The translations under genes and the position numbers were made by a program. This document shows positions 52,884 to 60,565 of a stretch of 64,000 nt of DNA, in pieces (position 1 is the first letter of the stretch; the number at the start of each line of letters is the position of its first letter). The notes below the pieces were generated by a model, which was given only the letters and a program-made list of their open reading frames with translations, ran no database searches and had not been told where the DNA came from. The DNA lies in the NCBI GenBank assembly GCA_947449575.1, contig CANFRV010000004.1, forward strand, positions 62,001-126,000, in the 5' to 3' direction. Source of the stretch: Flavobacteriales bacterium (GTDB lineage: Bacteria > Bacteroidota > Bacteroidia > Flavobacteriales_D > Crocinitomicaceae).

Positions 52884-54125
52884 TTATTTTTCGATATCGA
52901 ATATTAATTGAGAAATAGTAGCTTCTGAGAAATATTCATTGGCAGTTTCAAGTAATTCTTCAGCGGTTAATTTATCGATTGATTCATAAATTTCTTGGAT
53001 GGTATCTATTTGATTGAACATCAATAAACTCTTCCCTAAACCAAGCATTAATCCAGAATTACTATCTAAACCTAACGCTAGATGACCTTTTAATTGCTCT
53101 TTTGAAGCATTTAGTTGCTGCGTTCCTAATTTTTTATCGCGCAATAATTTCAATTCCTTATGCACCAATTCAACAGACTTTTTAATATATTTTGGATCGG
53201 TTCCTAAATATACAGCCCAATATCCTGTGTCAAAAAATGTGGAATAAGTAGCTTCGATATTATAAGAGTAACCATATTTCTCACGAATCGACAAATTTAA
53301 TCTAGAATTCAATGCTGGTCCTCCTAAAATATTGGTTAATAAGGTCATGCTTCTGCGTGAATCGTTTATATAACTAGGAGCTAATCCACCAATCATCGCA
53401 TGAACTTGAAAATTTGATTCTTGGGTTTTTATTTTAAATGGAGAATTTCCTGAATAATCATTTTGAATTATCTCCACTTTTTTTTGTTGACAACCAATGA
53501 AATCAGCTTCAAGTATCTTTTCTAATTGTTTTCTTGGCACATCACCAACGAATGAAATAACCATATTGTCAGAGGTGAAAAAGCGACTAACATAATTCAA
53601 TAAATGCTTTCTCCCAAAACTTTTTACACTTTCTTTAGTTCCTAAAATATTATTTCCCAGTGCATGCCCCTTGAAAAGATGCGCCTCAAAATCATCAAAT
53701 ATCTTTTCACTAGGACTGTCTAAATATGAATTAATCTCATCTAAAATAATTTCTTTTTCCTTTTGAATTTCCTTCAAAGGAAAAGAAGAATTAAGAGTAA
53801 TGTCTGCTAATAATTCCGAGGCTCTTTTGCAATGATTTTTAGTGAAGGACGCATAAATACAAATTTCCTCTTTGCTCGTAAAAGCATTAAGTTCGCCTCC
53901 TACGGAATCTAATCGCGACAATACATGAAATGCCTTACGCTTATTTGTTCCTTTAAAAATACAATGTTCTAAAAAATGAGCAAGCCCTTCTTCATCTGGA
54001 TTTTCAAATCGTGAACCAGCTAAAATAGTCACCCCCATATGCGCAACTTGAGCAAATGCGTGTAAATAAACTACGCGAATACCATTCGACAACTGAAATA
54101 CTTCAGGCTTTATTTCGTACATCAA
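52884..54125 (-). CDS. M16-family zinc peptidase (single-chain half, active-type)
   Basis: A 413-aa pitrilysin/processing-peptidase-like protein without a signal peptide. The inverted zinc motif is HFLEH (His50, Glu53, His54) in EEGLAHFLEHCIFKGTNKR, with the distal Glu in the KEIILDEINSYLDSP segment. A second, inactive homologous domain makes up the C-terminal half and includes LNSRLNLSIREKYGYSYN, the R/Y substrate motif. It overlaps pdxH by 4 bases (ATGA). Cytosolic location suggests peptide turnover or processing. Confidence 0.92.
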   Translation of the reverse strand: MMYEIKPEVFQLSNGIRVVYLHAFAQVAHMGVTILAGSRFENPDEEGLAHFLEHCIFKGTNKRKAFHVLSRLDSVGGELNAFTSKEEICIYASFTKNHCKRASELLADITLNSSFPLKEIQKEKEIILDEINSYLDSPSEKIFDDFEAHLFKGHALGNNILGTKESVKSFGRKHLLNYVSRFFTSDNMVISFVGDVPRKQLEKILEADFIGCQQKKVEIIQNDYSGNSPFKIKTQESNFQVHAMIGGLAPSYINDSRRSMTLLTNILGGPALNSRLNLSIREKYGYSYNIEATYSTFFDTGYWAVYLGTDPKYIKKSVELVHKELKLLRDKKLGTQQLNASKEQLKGHLALGLDSNSGLMLGLGKSLLMFNQIDTIQEIYESIDKLTAEELLETANEYFSEATISQLIFDIEK

Positions 54126-54766
54126 GGGTTTTTTCTATAGATTTTCCATTCATTATTTTCTTTTTCAAAAATAATGCGGTCATGCAAGCGAGATGGCCTC
54201 CCCTGCCAAAATTCAATTAATCGTGGCTTTAGCAAATACCCACCCCAATGCGGAGGTCTAGGAACAAAGTCTGGAAATTTAGCTGCCATTTCACCAACTC
54301 TTTTTTCTAGAACACTTCGTTCAGCTAAAGTATCACTTTGATTGGAAGCCCATGCTCCAACTTGACTTCCTCTTGGCCTTGTAGAAAAATAAGCATCACT
54401 CATCTTATTACTAACTTTTTCAACGACGCCTTCAATGCGAATTTGACGTTCATTTCCAGGCCAGAAAAATAACATCGATGCATTATTATTCTTTTCTAAA
54501 TCTTGTCCTTTGTGACTATTATAATTTGTAAAAAAAACAAAAGACTCATCTATTAACTCCTTTAAATACAAAATTCTAGAACTTGGCCTGTTTTCAGAAT
54601 CAACCGTAGACAAAACAAAAGCATTTGACTCTAATTGCTTGGAATCAAACGCCTCTTTATACCATTTATTAAAAAAAGTAAAAGGTTCTTTTCCAAAAAA
54701 ACCATCTAACTGTCCGTGATCAAAATCTCGGTGATCATTTTTGATTTGTTCTAGAAAATCTTCCAT
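54122..54766 (-). CDS. pdxH: Pyridoxamine/pyridoxine 5'-phosphate oxidase PdxH
   Basis: An FMN-dependent final step of pyridoxal-phosphate synthesis and salvage. The 214-aa protein has the N-terminal segment DPFTFF-like (EPFTFFNKWYKEA), the FMN-binding SSRILYLKEL and FFTNYNSHKGQDL, and RIEGVVEKVS. The signatures STRPRGSQVGAWASNQS and, near the C-terminus, EFWQGRPSRLHDRI complete the active site. It sits 11 bases after the DUF4494 gene and overlaps the M16 gene. It supplies the cofactor used by aminotransferases such as the one at 62627. Confidence 0.96.
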   Translation of the reverse strand: MEDFLEQIKNDHRDFDHGQLDGFFGKEPFTFFNKWYKEAFDSKQLESNAFVLSTVDSENRPSSRILYLKELIDESFVFFTNYNSHKGQDLEKNNNASMLFFWPGNERQIRIEGVVEKVSNKMSDAYFSTRPRGSQVGAWASNQSDTLAERSVLEKRVGEMAAKFPDFVPRPPHWGGYLLKPRLIEFWQGRPSRLHDRIIFEKENNEWKIYRKNP

Positions 54767-54777
54767 ACTTTTAATTT

Positions 54778-55404
54778 TTATTCATCATCACTAAAACCAT
54801 CTTCTAGCTCGCTGTCTTCATCTTCTTCATCATCAAAATCCACTTCTTCATCATCAAAATCTGAACTAGGTGCTGAATACACTTTTTTTCCTGTAGGAAT
54901 TTCTGTCTCAACTTCAATCTCTTTTTTATCTTCAAGAGGTTTTCGACTAATTTCCTTGTCTAATTCTTCTCTGTAAGGGAAAATATCTACAATTGGGGAA
55001 ACGATAATGGAAGGAATTAAGTAATCAACCATTAAAGTGGATAAACTTTCTTTTAGTTTATCAAAAGCATCTTTCACAGAATTGGCAGTAACCAAGAAAT
55101 TTTGAGCTACTTTTTTCTTTTTCTCAACTTCACCATCAACACTTGACCCTTCACTTTCAAAAGTGATTTTACATTTATACCACACATCACATTCTTCATA
55201 ATGAAAAATATCGTGAATTTCAGTACGACTTATTCCAACTACGTTAAATTCGCCTCTAATAATTTGACCTAATTCTTCATAGATTCGTGTTTCAGCATCT
55301 GTAAACGTCATTGCGCATAGCAAATAAGGCTCAGAAACACGTTTAAAAGTTCCATTTTCTAGTTGTTTTGTATATTTAACTTTTACTGTAAACCAATTAT
55401 TCAT
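54778..55404 (-). CDS. DUF4494 protein with very acidic C-terminal tail
   Basis: A 208-aa protein. The first ~155 residues fit the Bacteroidota family DUF4494, with NNWFTVKVKYTKQLENG, YLLCAMTFTDAETRIYEEL and a CDVWYKCKITFE box. It then has a charged linker and a C-terminal ~30-residue tail of almost only Asp, Glu and Ser. Such tails can mimic nucleic acid or act as flexible inhibitors, but here no function is known. Its promoter may be the -7 box at 55479-55486; it starts the reverse run into pdxH, M16 and the DnaJ gene. Confidence 0.88.
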   Translation of the reverse strand: MNNWFTVKVKYTKQLENGTFKRVSEPYLLCAMTFTDAETRIYEELGQIIRGEFNVVGISRTEIHDIFHYEECDVWYKCKITFESEGSSVDGEVEKKKKVAQNFLVTANSVKDAFDKLKESLSTLMVDYLIPSIIVSPIVDIFPYREELDKEISRKPLEDKKEIEVETEIPTGKKVYSAPSSDFDDEEVDFDDEEDEDSELEDGFSDDE

Positions 55405-55478
55405 ATTCTTTTGTTTAGTTCTTTTTTCTGTATTTTATTCTATTTATTTCTTTGCTGCACAAATAAAATCGTACAAGG

Positions 55479-55486
55479 CAAATATA
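55479..55486 (-). promoter_or_regulatory. Candidate -7 box for DUF4494-pdxH operon
   Basis: Reverse strand TATATTTG, a full match to TAnnTTTG, 74 bases upstream of the start codon. Confidence 0.4.
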
Positions 55487-55549
55487 AACAGAGTAATTGA
55501 GTTTTTTAGGAGGACGTTATCAATTTTTATGCACAATTTAGAAAATAAA

Positions 55550-56620
55550 TTATGAGTTATATTTTATACCTTTTTTCAGAATAATGTAGGCACTGTTGAA
55601 CAACTTTACAATGACAGACGATCCCAAAATATCATACTGAGAGTCTGGTTGATTTGTTATTTCATAGTTCACCCCATCAACAACGGCGCTAACACCTCCC
55701 ATGATATTTCGATATGCAAAAACATTATTTTTTAATTGATAATCCGTTGGAATAAAATTGGAAACTTTTATTTTTTCATTATTTGAAAAAACGTAGACAT
55801 AACTATTTTCACTCCACACTACCAAATCATCTTTCACTTCCCAAAATTTAGCAGAAAAATTACTTAATTGCTGTTTATTTCCTTTCCCATAATAATTCAA
55901 ATTTCCATTTAAATCCTCATAGACAACAAACCCCCTTCCAGCTCGATATTTCCCCATAAAAAAAGATTCCACATCTATAAATTCTCCTTTATCAAAGACG
56001 GAAAAAGTTCTATTAGTTGGATCATTTAAAGTAATTATATCTGTTCCACCTTGAAATTCAATCGTTCCATTCCAAACGCCTAGATCATATATATTCCCAT
56101 TCCAAAATATTTTATAAAAATTGCCATTATCCTTAAAAGCAACAATATTTTCCCCTATAAAAACAGGCATGTATAAATCATCAACCACCGTGTATAGCGG
56201 GTAAACAGATCCTTTCCAATACGCATTCACAGTATTATATCGTAAATCCTCATACACAATAATACTATCTTTCACTTCAAATGATCGACCATAATACGTC
56301 AATGTTCTCATTTTTCCAGCATCCCACATATTAATGGTTCCTGCCACTTTCCAACCTAATAAGTGATCAGAAACCTTATATTCAACTGTTAAGTTGGTCA
56401 AATCTTTCGGTGAAGTGCCATCGTACAGTCTCAAATTCCCTTTATTATCTATATAGGTAACAAACTCATCACCCGCTTTGTATTCAACAATTTTCTGAAA
56501 TTCGACAATCTTAAAATTGTTCTCCTGAAAACTTTTGAAATAATTATTAAAATCAACGAAAGGAATTACATTTTGAGAAAAACTCAAGAAAGGAAAGAAT
56601 AAAACAAAGAAATATTTCAT
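55550..56620 (-). CDS. Secreted hypothetical protein, probable beta-propeller
   Basis: A 356-aa protein with a short signal peptide (MKYFFVLFFPFLSFSQ). The rest is beta-rich with about seven or eight imperfect repeats of roughly 40 residues. Each has an aromatic-rich hairpin such as VTYIDNKGNLRLYDG, IIVYEDLRYNTVNAYWKG, VAFKDNGNFYKIFWNG, FVVYEDLNGNLNYYGKG and LVVWSENSYVYVFSN. The pattern [VI]-x-[YF]-x-D-x2-G-x-L/F-x2-[YF] suggests a beta-propeller. No catalytic motif, sorting domain or named family is apparent. A -7 box sits only four bases upstream of its ATG. Confidence 0.75.
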   Translation of the reverse strand: MKYFFVLFFPFLSFSQNVIPFVDFNNYFKSFQENNFKIVEFQKIVEYKAGDEFVTYIDNKGNLRLYDGTSPKDLTNLTVEYKVSDHLLGWKVAGTINMWDAGKMRTLTYYGRSFEVKDSIIVYEDLRYNTVNAYWKGSVYPLYTVVDDLYMPVFIGENIVAFKDNGNFYKIFWNGNIYDLGVWNGTIEFQGGTDIITLNDPTNRTFSVFDKGEFIDVESFFMGKYRAGRGFVVYEDLNGNLNYYGKGNKQQLSNFSAKFWEVKDDLVVWSENSYVYVFSNNEKIKVSNFIPTDYQLKNNVFAYRNIMGGVSAVVDGVNYEITNQPDSQYDILGSSVIVKLFNSAYIILKKGIKYNS

Positions 56621-56624
56621 AATT

Positions 56625-56632
56625 CAAAAGTA
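56625..56632 (-). promoter_or_regulatory. -7 box abutting the start of the propeller-like gene
   Basis: Reverse strand TACTTTTG, a full match to TAnnTTTG, leaving four bases before the ATG. Transcription would start at or next to the start codon, implying a leaderless or nearly leaderless mRNA. Confidence 0.45.
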
Positions 56633-56851
56633 AGCAATAATTAAACCGAAAAAAATAGGCATTTGTATTTTCATGACTTTTTTGTATGACATTTAAATTC
56701 ACCCGAGAATTTGCGAATCATTTAATCACTTTTTTATTCCACTCGACCTTTGTGAATGAGCATTAGAAAGTTATTTAAAACCTTTCATAACTTTTATTCC
56801 GTTTTTTGAATATTCTTAACTAGTTTTACAATTCAAAAAAATCAAAACTTA

Positions 56852-58321
56852 ATGAATAAACTTTTTATCACAGCATTTTTGAGTGCGACTGCTCTTTCTT
56901 CCTTTTCTCAAAAGAAAATAGAATATGTAGAGTACAATTTACCAAACGGAATTCATGTTATTTTGCATGAAGAACACGCTACACCTATCGTAGCAGTATC
57001 GATCTTATATCACGTTGGGTCTAAAAATGAAAAAGCAGATCGAACTGGATTCGCACACTTTTTTGAACATTTGTTATTTGAAGGGTCAGAAAACATCAAA
57101 CGAGGCGAATATAGTGCTTTGGTTGAAAAAAATGGAGGTGCATTGAATGCAAACACTTCCAACGATCGTACTTATTATTATGAAGTTTTGCCTTCTAATC
57201 AGTTAGAATTAGGTTTATGGCTAGAAAGTGAGAGATTACTTCACGCTAAAGTTGAAACCACTGGAATTGAAACACAACGTTCAGTTGTAAAAGAAGAAAA
57301 AAGACAGCGAGTAGATAATCAACCATATGCAACTTTTATAGGTGAAATATTTAAAAGAATGTTTACTGTGCATCCTTATAATTGGCAGCCAATTGGAAGT
57401 ATGGAACATCTTGATGCTGCGGTTGAAAAAGATTACATTGATTTTTACAGAACTTTCTATGTACCAGCCAATTCAACATTGTCAATTGCTGGAGATATCA
57501 ATATTGAGCAAACAAAAAAATGGATTTCTAAATATTTCTCTACAATTCCTAAAGGTCAAGCAATTAATCTTTTTCGTGATTTTGAAACGTTATCAAATGA
57601 GGCATTTCTAGCTAAATATGCTGTTGAAAAATCTAAATTTGATTCAAAGGATTTTATGAATTCAAAAGATCCAATCGCAAAAAAACTAATCGCAGCTGAG
57701 TCAGCAAAACCAACGATTATTCCTCGACCTGAAAAACCTACAGAAAAAACGGTTGGAGTGACAAAAGATATTATTTACGATAATATCCAACTTCCTGCTT
57801 TATTTATGGCATATCGACTTCCTGCTGAAACGAGTAAGGATTTCCCTGCATTAGAAATGTTGAACGAAATATTATCTGGAGGATCTAGCTCACGAATGAA
57901 TAAAGTAATCGTTGAGAAAAAACAAATGGCGATGCAAGTATTTACTTTTGCATATGGTTTAGAAGATGCTGGTCTGGGAATATTTGGTGCAATTGGTTCT
58001 AATGATGTCAATCTTGATACATTACAAATAGAGTTAGATACCCAAATTGATTTAATTAAAAAAGAATTAATATCTCAAGAAGAATTTGAGAAAATTAGAA
58101 ACCAATTTGAAAATCAGTTAGTTACATCTAATTCTTCCATTGAAGGCATTTGTGAAAATTTGGCTAATAATTATGTGTATTTTGGAAATGCCAATCGTGT
58201 AAATAATTTACTGGAAAGTTATATGAAAGTAACACGTGAAGATATCCAAAGAGTTGCTGTGCAATATCTAACTCAAGATGCACGCATCATTTTGCATTAT
58301 TTACCAAAAAAAACTAATTAA
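56852..58321 (+). CDS. Exported M16 zinc peptidase, active subunit
   Basis: A 489-aa periplasmic peptidase. The signal peptide ends near LSSFSQK. The zinc motif HFFEH (His69, Glu72, His73) is intact in TGFAHFFEHLLFEGSEN, with the distal Glu in SVVKEEKRQRVDNQPY. The C-terminal homologous domain (about 250-489) contains LSGGSSSRMNKVIVEKKQ. It is followed 82 bases later by a second M16 gene whose zinc motif is lost. Such active/inactive pairs act as heterodimers, as in mitochondrial processing peptidase and PqqF-like or bacterial YmxG-type pairs. Likely substrates are exported peptides. Confidence 0.94.
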   Translation: MNKLFITAFLSATALSSFSQKKIEYVEYNLPNGIHVILHEEHATPIVAVSILYHVGSKNEKADRTGFAHFFEHLLFEGSENIKRGEYSALVEKNGGALNANTSNDRTYYYEVLPSNQLELGLWLESERLLHAKVETTGIETQRSVVKEEKRQRVDNQPYATFIGEIFKRMFTVHPYNWQPIGSMEHLDAAVEKDYIDFYRTFYVPANSTLSIAGDINIEQTKKWISKYFSTIPKGQAINLFRDFETLSNEAFLAKYAVEKSKFDSKDFMNSKDPIAKKLIAAESAKPTIIPRPEKPTEKTVGVTKDIIYDNIQLPALFMAYRLPAETSKDFPALEMLNEILSGGSSSRMNKVIVEKKQMAMQVFTFAYGLEDAGLGIFGAIGSNDVNLDTLQIELDTQIDLIKKELISQEEFEKIRNQFENQLVTSNSSIEGICENLANNYVYFGNANRVNNLLESYMKVTREDIQRVAVQYLTQDARIILHYLPKKTN

Positions 58322-58403
58322 TAATAAAAAATAAAATGTTTATTAATTTTTCTTTTTTTCAAAACTGAATTTTCATAAAACATTTAAAATAAAATATATA
58401 GCA

Positions 58404-60488
58404 ATGACTAAACACATTTTATACATCGGCTTATTACTTCCTTCGATATTATTTGGGCAATTGGACCGTTCAATTGTGCCAATAGCAGGAAAAGCACCGG
58501 TTATCAATATTAAAGATTCTGAAGTTTTTACTACTGAGAATGGAATCACAGTAATTTTATCTGAAAATCACAACCTGCCTAAAGTATCCTTTAGATTGGT
58601 AACCGATTCTTCTCCTATGGTGGAAGGACAAAAAGCAGGATTATCTAGTATAGCTGGAGAGTTAATTATGTCAGGAACGACTAATCGCTCAAAAGATCAG
58701 CTAGACAATGAAAAAGATTACATTGGAGCAACTTTAAACGCTGATAACCAAATAATTTCGTTATCATGTCTAACAAAGCATTTAGACAAAGGATTGGCTT
58801 TGATGTCAGATGTGATGATGAATGCAAACTTTCCTTTGAGTGAATTTGACCGGGTAAAGAATCAAAATATCGATAATTTATTGGCTGCAAAATCGGACCC
58901 TGGATCAATGGCTTCAAACGCTGAATCAAAAGCAAACTTTTCAAAAGGTCACCCATATGGAGAAGTAATGACAGAAACAACATTGAATAATATTACGTTG
59001 GACGATGTGAAAAATTATTACTCAAAAACGTTTACTCCAGATGGTAGTTATTTAGTAATTGTGGGCGATATTTCCATTGAACAAGCCAAATTAATGGTTG
59101 GAAAATATTTCTCTAATTGGAAAGGTGGTAAGGTATATAAGCAAGAATTAGTCGATGCTAATTTCCACAAGGGAAACCGAGTTATTTTTGTAAAAAAGCA
59201 AGGAGCAGTTCAATCTGTTGTTCACGTTTCTTTTCCAATTAAAATGAAACCAGGAGAAGCGAATCAACTTCCTTTAAATGTGTTGAATGGCATACTTGGA
59301 GGCGGTGGTTTTGGAACGAGATTCATGGCTAATTTAAGAGAAGACAAAGCTTTTACATATGGCTGCTATTCATCTGTCAATATTGATGAAGATGGAAGTT
59401 GGTTTTCAGCTGCTGGAAATTTTAGAAATGATGTTACAGATAGTGCAATAACTGAAATTTTGTTTGAACTTGATAATATTGCAAATGGATACGTTAAAGA
59501 TGATGAATTAAATTTGACTAAAATGGCGATGGCAGGAAGTTTTGCACGATCACTAGAAAACCCTCAAACCGTTGCACGTTTCGCATTAAACATCATTAAA
59601 AATAAATTAAACAAAGATTACTATCAGACATACTTAAAACGTTTAGAATCAATAACAAAAGAAGATGTTTTAACAATGGCTCAAACATATTTCACGGCTA
59701 AAAATTGCAATATCATTGTGGTGGGAAATGAAGAAGTTTTAGCGAAAATAAAAAAGTTTGATTCAGACGGAATAATTGAACTTTTAGATGCTTATGGAGA
59801 AGAAGTGAAAGAAATGAAACCTGCAACAATTGCGAAAGAGGTGTTAATTGAAAAATATATTCTTGCAGTTACTCAATCAGCAACTTCTAAGTCCGCACTT
59901 AAAAAAATAGCTAAAATAAAGTCAACTGAGGAAATAGCAGAATTGACGATGGCTCAAATTCCATTTCCATTAAAATCAACAAAAGTATGGGCGTCTCCAT
60001 CAACTGAAGCTGAAAAATTGGAAGGCCAAGGAATGGTTTTTCAACGTAGCTACTTTGATGGAAAAACAGGTGCAACTAATTCTATGCAATTTGGGAAAAA
60101 AGAATTTACAAATGAAGAAATTGTTGCAAAAAACAGTTCTTTTGGAATTATTCCGGAAGTGAATTATTCTAAATCTACGATGAAGTATGAATTGCTTGGC
60201 ATTGAAAACCTGAATGGTAAAGATTATTATGTTTTAAAAACAAACGATGGACTAAAAGAAGGTTTCAGCTATTTTGATGTGGTAACCTTCTTGAAAGTGA
60301 AAAGCGTTGAAATTAAAAAAGAAGGAGATCAAATAGTTGAGTCAACGACCACTTTTGCTGATTTTAAAGATGTAAATGGAATATTATTTCCTCAGACGTT
60401 TACGTTAGCTGCTGGAGAAAACGTATTTACCGGAAAAGTTATATCAACAATCATCAATGGAAAACCAGATTTTAAACCGTATATGTAA
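58404..60488 (+). CDS. Exported M16 family protein, inactive partner with C-terminal extension
   Basis: A 694-aa protein with a signal peptide (LYIGLLLPSILFGQ). Two M16 domains span about 35-455, but the zinc motif is destroyed: the position of HxxEH reads SIAGE (Ser82, Gly85, Glu86) in AGLSSIAGELIMSGTTN. The substrate-binding part is kept (GGGGFGTRFMANLREDKAFTYG). The last ~240 residues are extra: a linker, then a beta-rich module (MKYELLGIENLNGKDYYVLKT, then FADFKDVNGILFPQTFTL) resembling lipoprotein-sorting (LolA/LppX-like) folds. It probably pairs with the preceding active M16 protein. Confidence 0.92.
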   Translation: MTKHILYIGLLLPSILFGQLDRSIVPIAGKAPVINIKDSEVFTTENGITVILSENHNLPKVSFRLVTDSSPMVEGQKAGLSSIAGELIMSGTTNRSKDQLDNEKDYIGATLNADNQIISLSCLTKHLDKGLALMSDVMMNANFPLSEFDRVKNQNIDNLLAAKSDPGSMASNAESKANFSKGHPYGEVMTETTLNNITLDDVKNYYSKTFTPDGSYLVIVGDISIEQAKLMVGKYFSNWKGGKVYKQELVDANFHKGNRVIFVKKQGAVQSVVHVSFPIKMKPGEANQLPLNVLNGILGGGGFGTRFMANLREDKAFTYGCYSSVNIDEDGSWFSAAGNFRNDVTDSAITEILFELDNIANGYVKDDELNLTKMAMAGSFARSLENPQTVARFALNIIKNKLNKDYYQTYLKRLESITKEDVLTMAQTYFTAKNCNIIVVGNEEVLAKIKKFDSDGIIELLDAYGEEVKEMKPATIAKEVLIEKYILAVTQSATSKSALKKIAKIKSTEEIAELTMAQIPFPLKSTKVWASPSTEAEKLEGQGMVFQRSYFDGKTGATNSMQFGKKEFTNEEIVAKNSSFGIIPEVNYSKSTMKYELLGIENLNGKDYYVLKTNDGLKEGFSYFDVVTFLKVKSVEIKKEGDQIVESTTTFADFKDVNGILFPQTFTLAAGENVFTGKVISTIINGKPDFKPYM

Positions 60489-60510
60489 TCCATTAATATC
60501 TTACTTTTGT

Positions 60511-60540
60511 AGCGTCCTTATTAGCTAAGGACGCTTTTTT
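60511..60540 (+). terminator. Intrinsic terminator after M16 pair
   Basis: A 10-bp stem AGCGTCCTTA / TAAGGACGCT with loop TTAGC, followed by a T-run continuing past 60540. It lies 22 bases after the M16 stop. Confidence 0.9.
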
Positions 60541-60554
60541 TTATAAAAAAATTG

Positions 60555-60562
60555 TATATTTG
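60555..60562 (+). promoter_or_regulatory. -7 box abutting the start of the triple-OmpA gene
   Basis: TATATTTG, a full match to TAnnTTTG, ending three bases before the ATG at 60566. As for the gene at 56620, this predicts a leaderless or nearly leaderless transcript. It also argues against the in-frame TTG at 60560 as the start. Confidence 0.5.
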
Positions 60563-60565
60563 ATA

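Noticed and set aside
54778-54870. Microsatellite or CRISPR-like repeat from TCATCATC-type runs
   Set aside because: It is the codon pattern of the Asp/Glu-rich tail of the DUF4494 protein, in frame and without regular spacing.
55550-56620. T9SS-secreted surface protein
   Set aside because: The signal peptide is clear but the C-terminus (ending KKGIKYNS) has no type A or B sorting-domain features.
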